Positions 63,206-64,000 of a stretch of 64,000 bases of DNA are shown piece by piece. Both the position numbers and the translations under genes were made by a program. Position 1 is the stretch's first letter; each line of letters opens with the position of its first letter. The DNA comes from Roseiarcus sp963835885 (GTDB taxonomy: Bacteria > Pseudomonadota > Alphaproteobacteria > Rhizobiales > Beijerinckiaceae), in the NCBI GenBank assembly GCA_963835885.1, contig CAWIHF010000015.1, forward strand, positions 124,001 through 188,000, written 5' to 3'. Below the pieces are notes generated by a model. That model ran no database searches and was not told where the DNA came from. It worked only from the letters and a program-made list of their open reading frames with translations.

Positions 63206-64000
63206 TCAAGTTTCCTGGTAAGCCGCCACCCTCGCCCGCCTGGGCTCAATCTCCGGCGCCCAGGCGTCGCGGGACGAGACCGCGATCATGTTGATCCAAC
63301 TGCGGAAAAACGAAAGCGAGGCGCCGCGCCATTGCGGCTCGGCGGGCGCCAGCGCATCGATTCTCGAAAGGTCCTCCAGGCAACTTGGATCTTTGCGCGC
63401 CTGGAGCTCCAACGCGTCCAGTTCCGCCTCTGCATCGGCGGTGAAATATCCTTTCGGCCTCGCGGGGCCTCTGTCCGTTTCCCGCCGCAAGTACCGGCCC
63501 ATATCGCGGCGGTACTCTCGCGCCAGCGAATTGGCGTCATACTCCGGATGGCCCTGCAGGAAGATGAACCGGCTGCCGAAGGATTTCGTGAAACTGTCCA
63601 CGCCATGCTCAGGCGAACTGGTCAAGACGTCATAGCCGGCGCGCTCGAGGTCGCTCTGCGACAAGCCATTGTATCGAGAATGCGGAATGAGGCGGGCGCG
63701 CCCTTGCTTGCCCACAAAGGAATGATCCCGCTGAGCCGGGAATGAGAAAACGCCCGTGCATTTCTCTTTCAACGGCCGCCGCTCAACGCCGTCGAGATGC
63801 AAGACCGCCGCGTGGGCCGCGAGGCACGATAGAATTGTCGAGGCGGTGTGGTCCTTCGCCCAGTCGATCAGTTCGATCAATTCTTCCCAGTAGCTCTCGT
63901 CGCTCAGGCGCGCCGCACGCGGCTGCGCCCCGGTAATGATGAGAGCGTCCAGTTCGCCGTCCATCGCCGCGCTCGCCGGCTCGTAGCGCGATCTGATGTA
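63206..64000 (-). CDS. MetA-type homoserine O-acyltransferase-like protein (5' end outside window)
   Basis: A glutamine-amidotransferase-fold acyltransferase; reading is open through the window edge, so the start lies outside. MetA features: LDALIITGAQPRAARLSDESYW, ILSCLAAHAAVLHLDGVERR with the catalytic Cys, and FIFLQGHPEYDANSLAREYRRD with the His-Glu pair. MetA normally acylates homoserine for methionine synthesis. Here it follows an HDO-like gene in a possible secondary-metabolite region and could act on another hydroxy acid or amino acid. Confidence 0.85.
   Translation of the reverse strand, partial: YIRSRYEPASAAMDGELDALIITGAQPRAARLSDESYWEELIELIDWAKDHTASTILSCLAAHAAVLHLDGVERRPLKEKCTGVFSFPAQRDHSFVGKQGRARLIPHSRYNGLSQSDLERAGYDVLTSSPEHGVDSFTKSFGSRFIFLQGHPEYDANSLAREYRRDMGRYLRRETDRGPARPKGYFTADAEAELDALELQARKDPSCLEDLSRIDALAPAEPQWRGASLSFFRSWINMIAVSSRDAWAPEIEPRRARVAAYQET

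Noticed and set aside
1..64000. CRISPR arrays, tRNA or rRNA genes
   Set aside because: No regularly spaced direct repeats and no cloverleaf or rRNA-like sequence were noticed on either strand while reading; a covariance-model scan would be needed to exclude a tRNA fully.

Overview
The window reads as a high-GC alphaproteobacterial chromosome, most like Hyphomicrobiales. This rests on gene content: a heterotetrameric sarcosine oxidase, a DUF971-Mrp pair, glutaryl-CoA dehydrogenase with a CaiB neighbour, and many GTG/TTG starts with overlapping stop/start codons. The family within the order cannot be fixed from the sequence alone. Many otherwise conserved genes, including sodB, pyrC, an ACP gene and ygfZ, carry single-base frame breaks. 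The simplest reading is that the sequence holds scattered indel errors, so broken genes are listed here as genes with a noted frame break unless an insertion element clearly explains the break.

Layout. 1-3.4 kb: an aromatic-acid pair (feruloyl-CoA synthase-like ligase and a crotonase) with a VapBC-type toxin-antitoxin module between them. 3.6-7.2 kb: soxG, soxA and soxD, all on the minus strand. 7.2-28.4 kb: an accessory block lying between soxD and its usual upstream partner soxB. It holds BrnTA, HigBA and MazEF modules; IS1595, IS5 and two ISAzo13-type elements, one of them carrying a group II intron; two RAYT remnants; two small regulator/enzyme pairs; and at 8.3-13.2 kb a group of lipid genes. 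That group comprises a fatty acid 2-hydroxylase-type protein, a DES1-like sphingolipid delta-4 desaturase, a CDP-alcohol phosphotransferase, an SDR and a GNAT-fold acyltransferase resembling bacterial ceramide synthase. 28.4-32.8 kb: soxB, a TetR regulator and a dimethylglycine/sarcosine dehydrogenase-like flavoprotein, overlapping end to start as one operon. So the sox operon appears to have been split by about 20 kb of inserted DNA.

33-52 kb is mostly core-like: an outer-membrane barrel and a Wza-like export protein, DUF971-Mrp, DUF4239, an aldehyde dehydrogenase, xylulokinase, cold shock protein, a flavin amine oxidase, gcdH-caiB, a LOG protein, SOD, a universal stress protein, the NfeD-SPFH pair, YgfZ and dihydroorotase. 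From 52.2 kb composition drops in GC and a second accessory region begins. It encodes an ATP-grasp ligase, an FAD oxidoreductase, a thioesterase-like hydrolase, a methyltransferase, a membrane protein, a FATP-type ligase, an ACP / acyl-ligase / FabG mini-operon, a heme-oxygenase-like (probable diiron) enzyme and a MetA-type acyltransferase running off the window. This looks like a small-molecule biosynthetic cluster without NRPS or PKS genes.

The two strongest candidates for undescribed biology are the DES1-containing lipid cluster inside the island and the ATP-grasp/ACP/HDO-like cluster at the right end.
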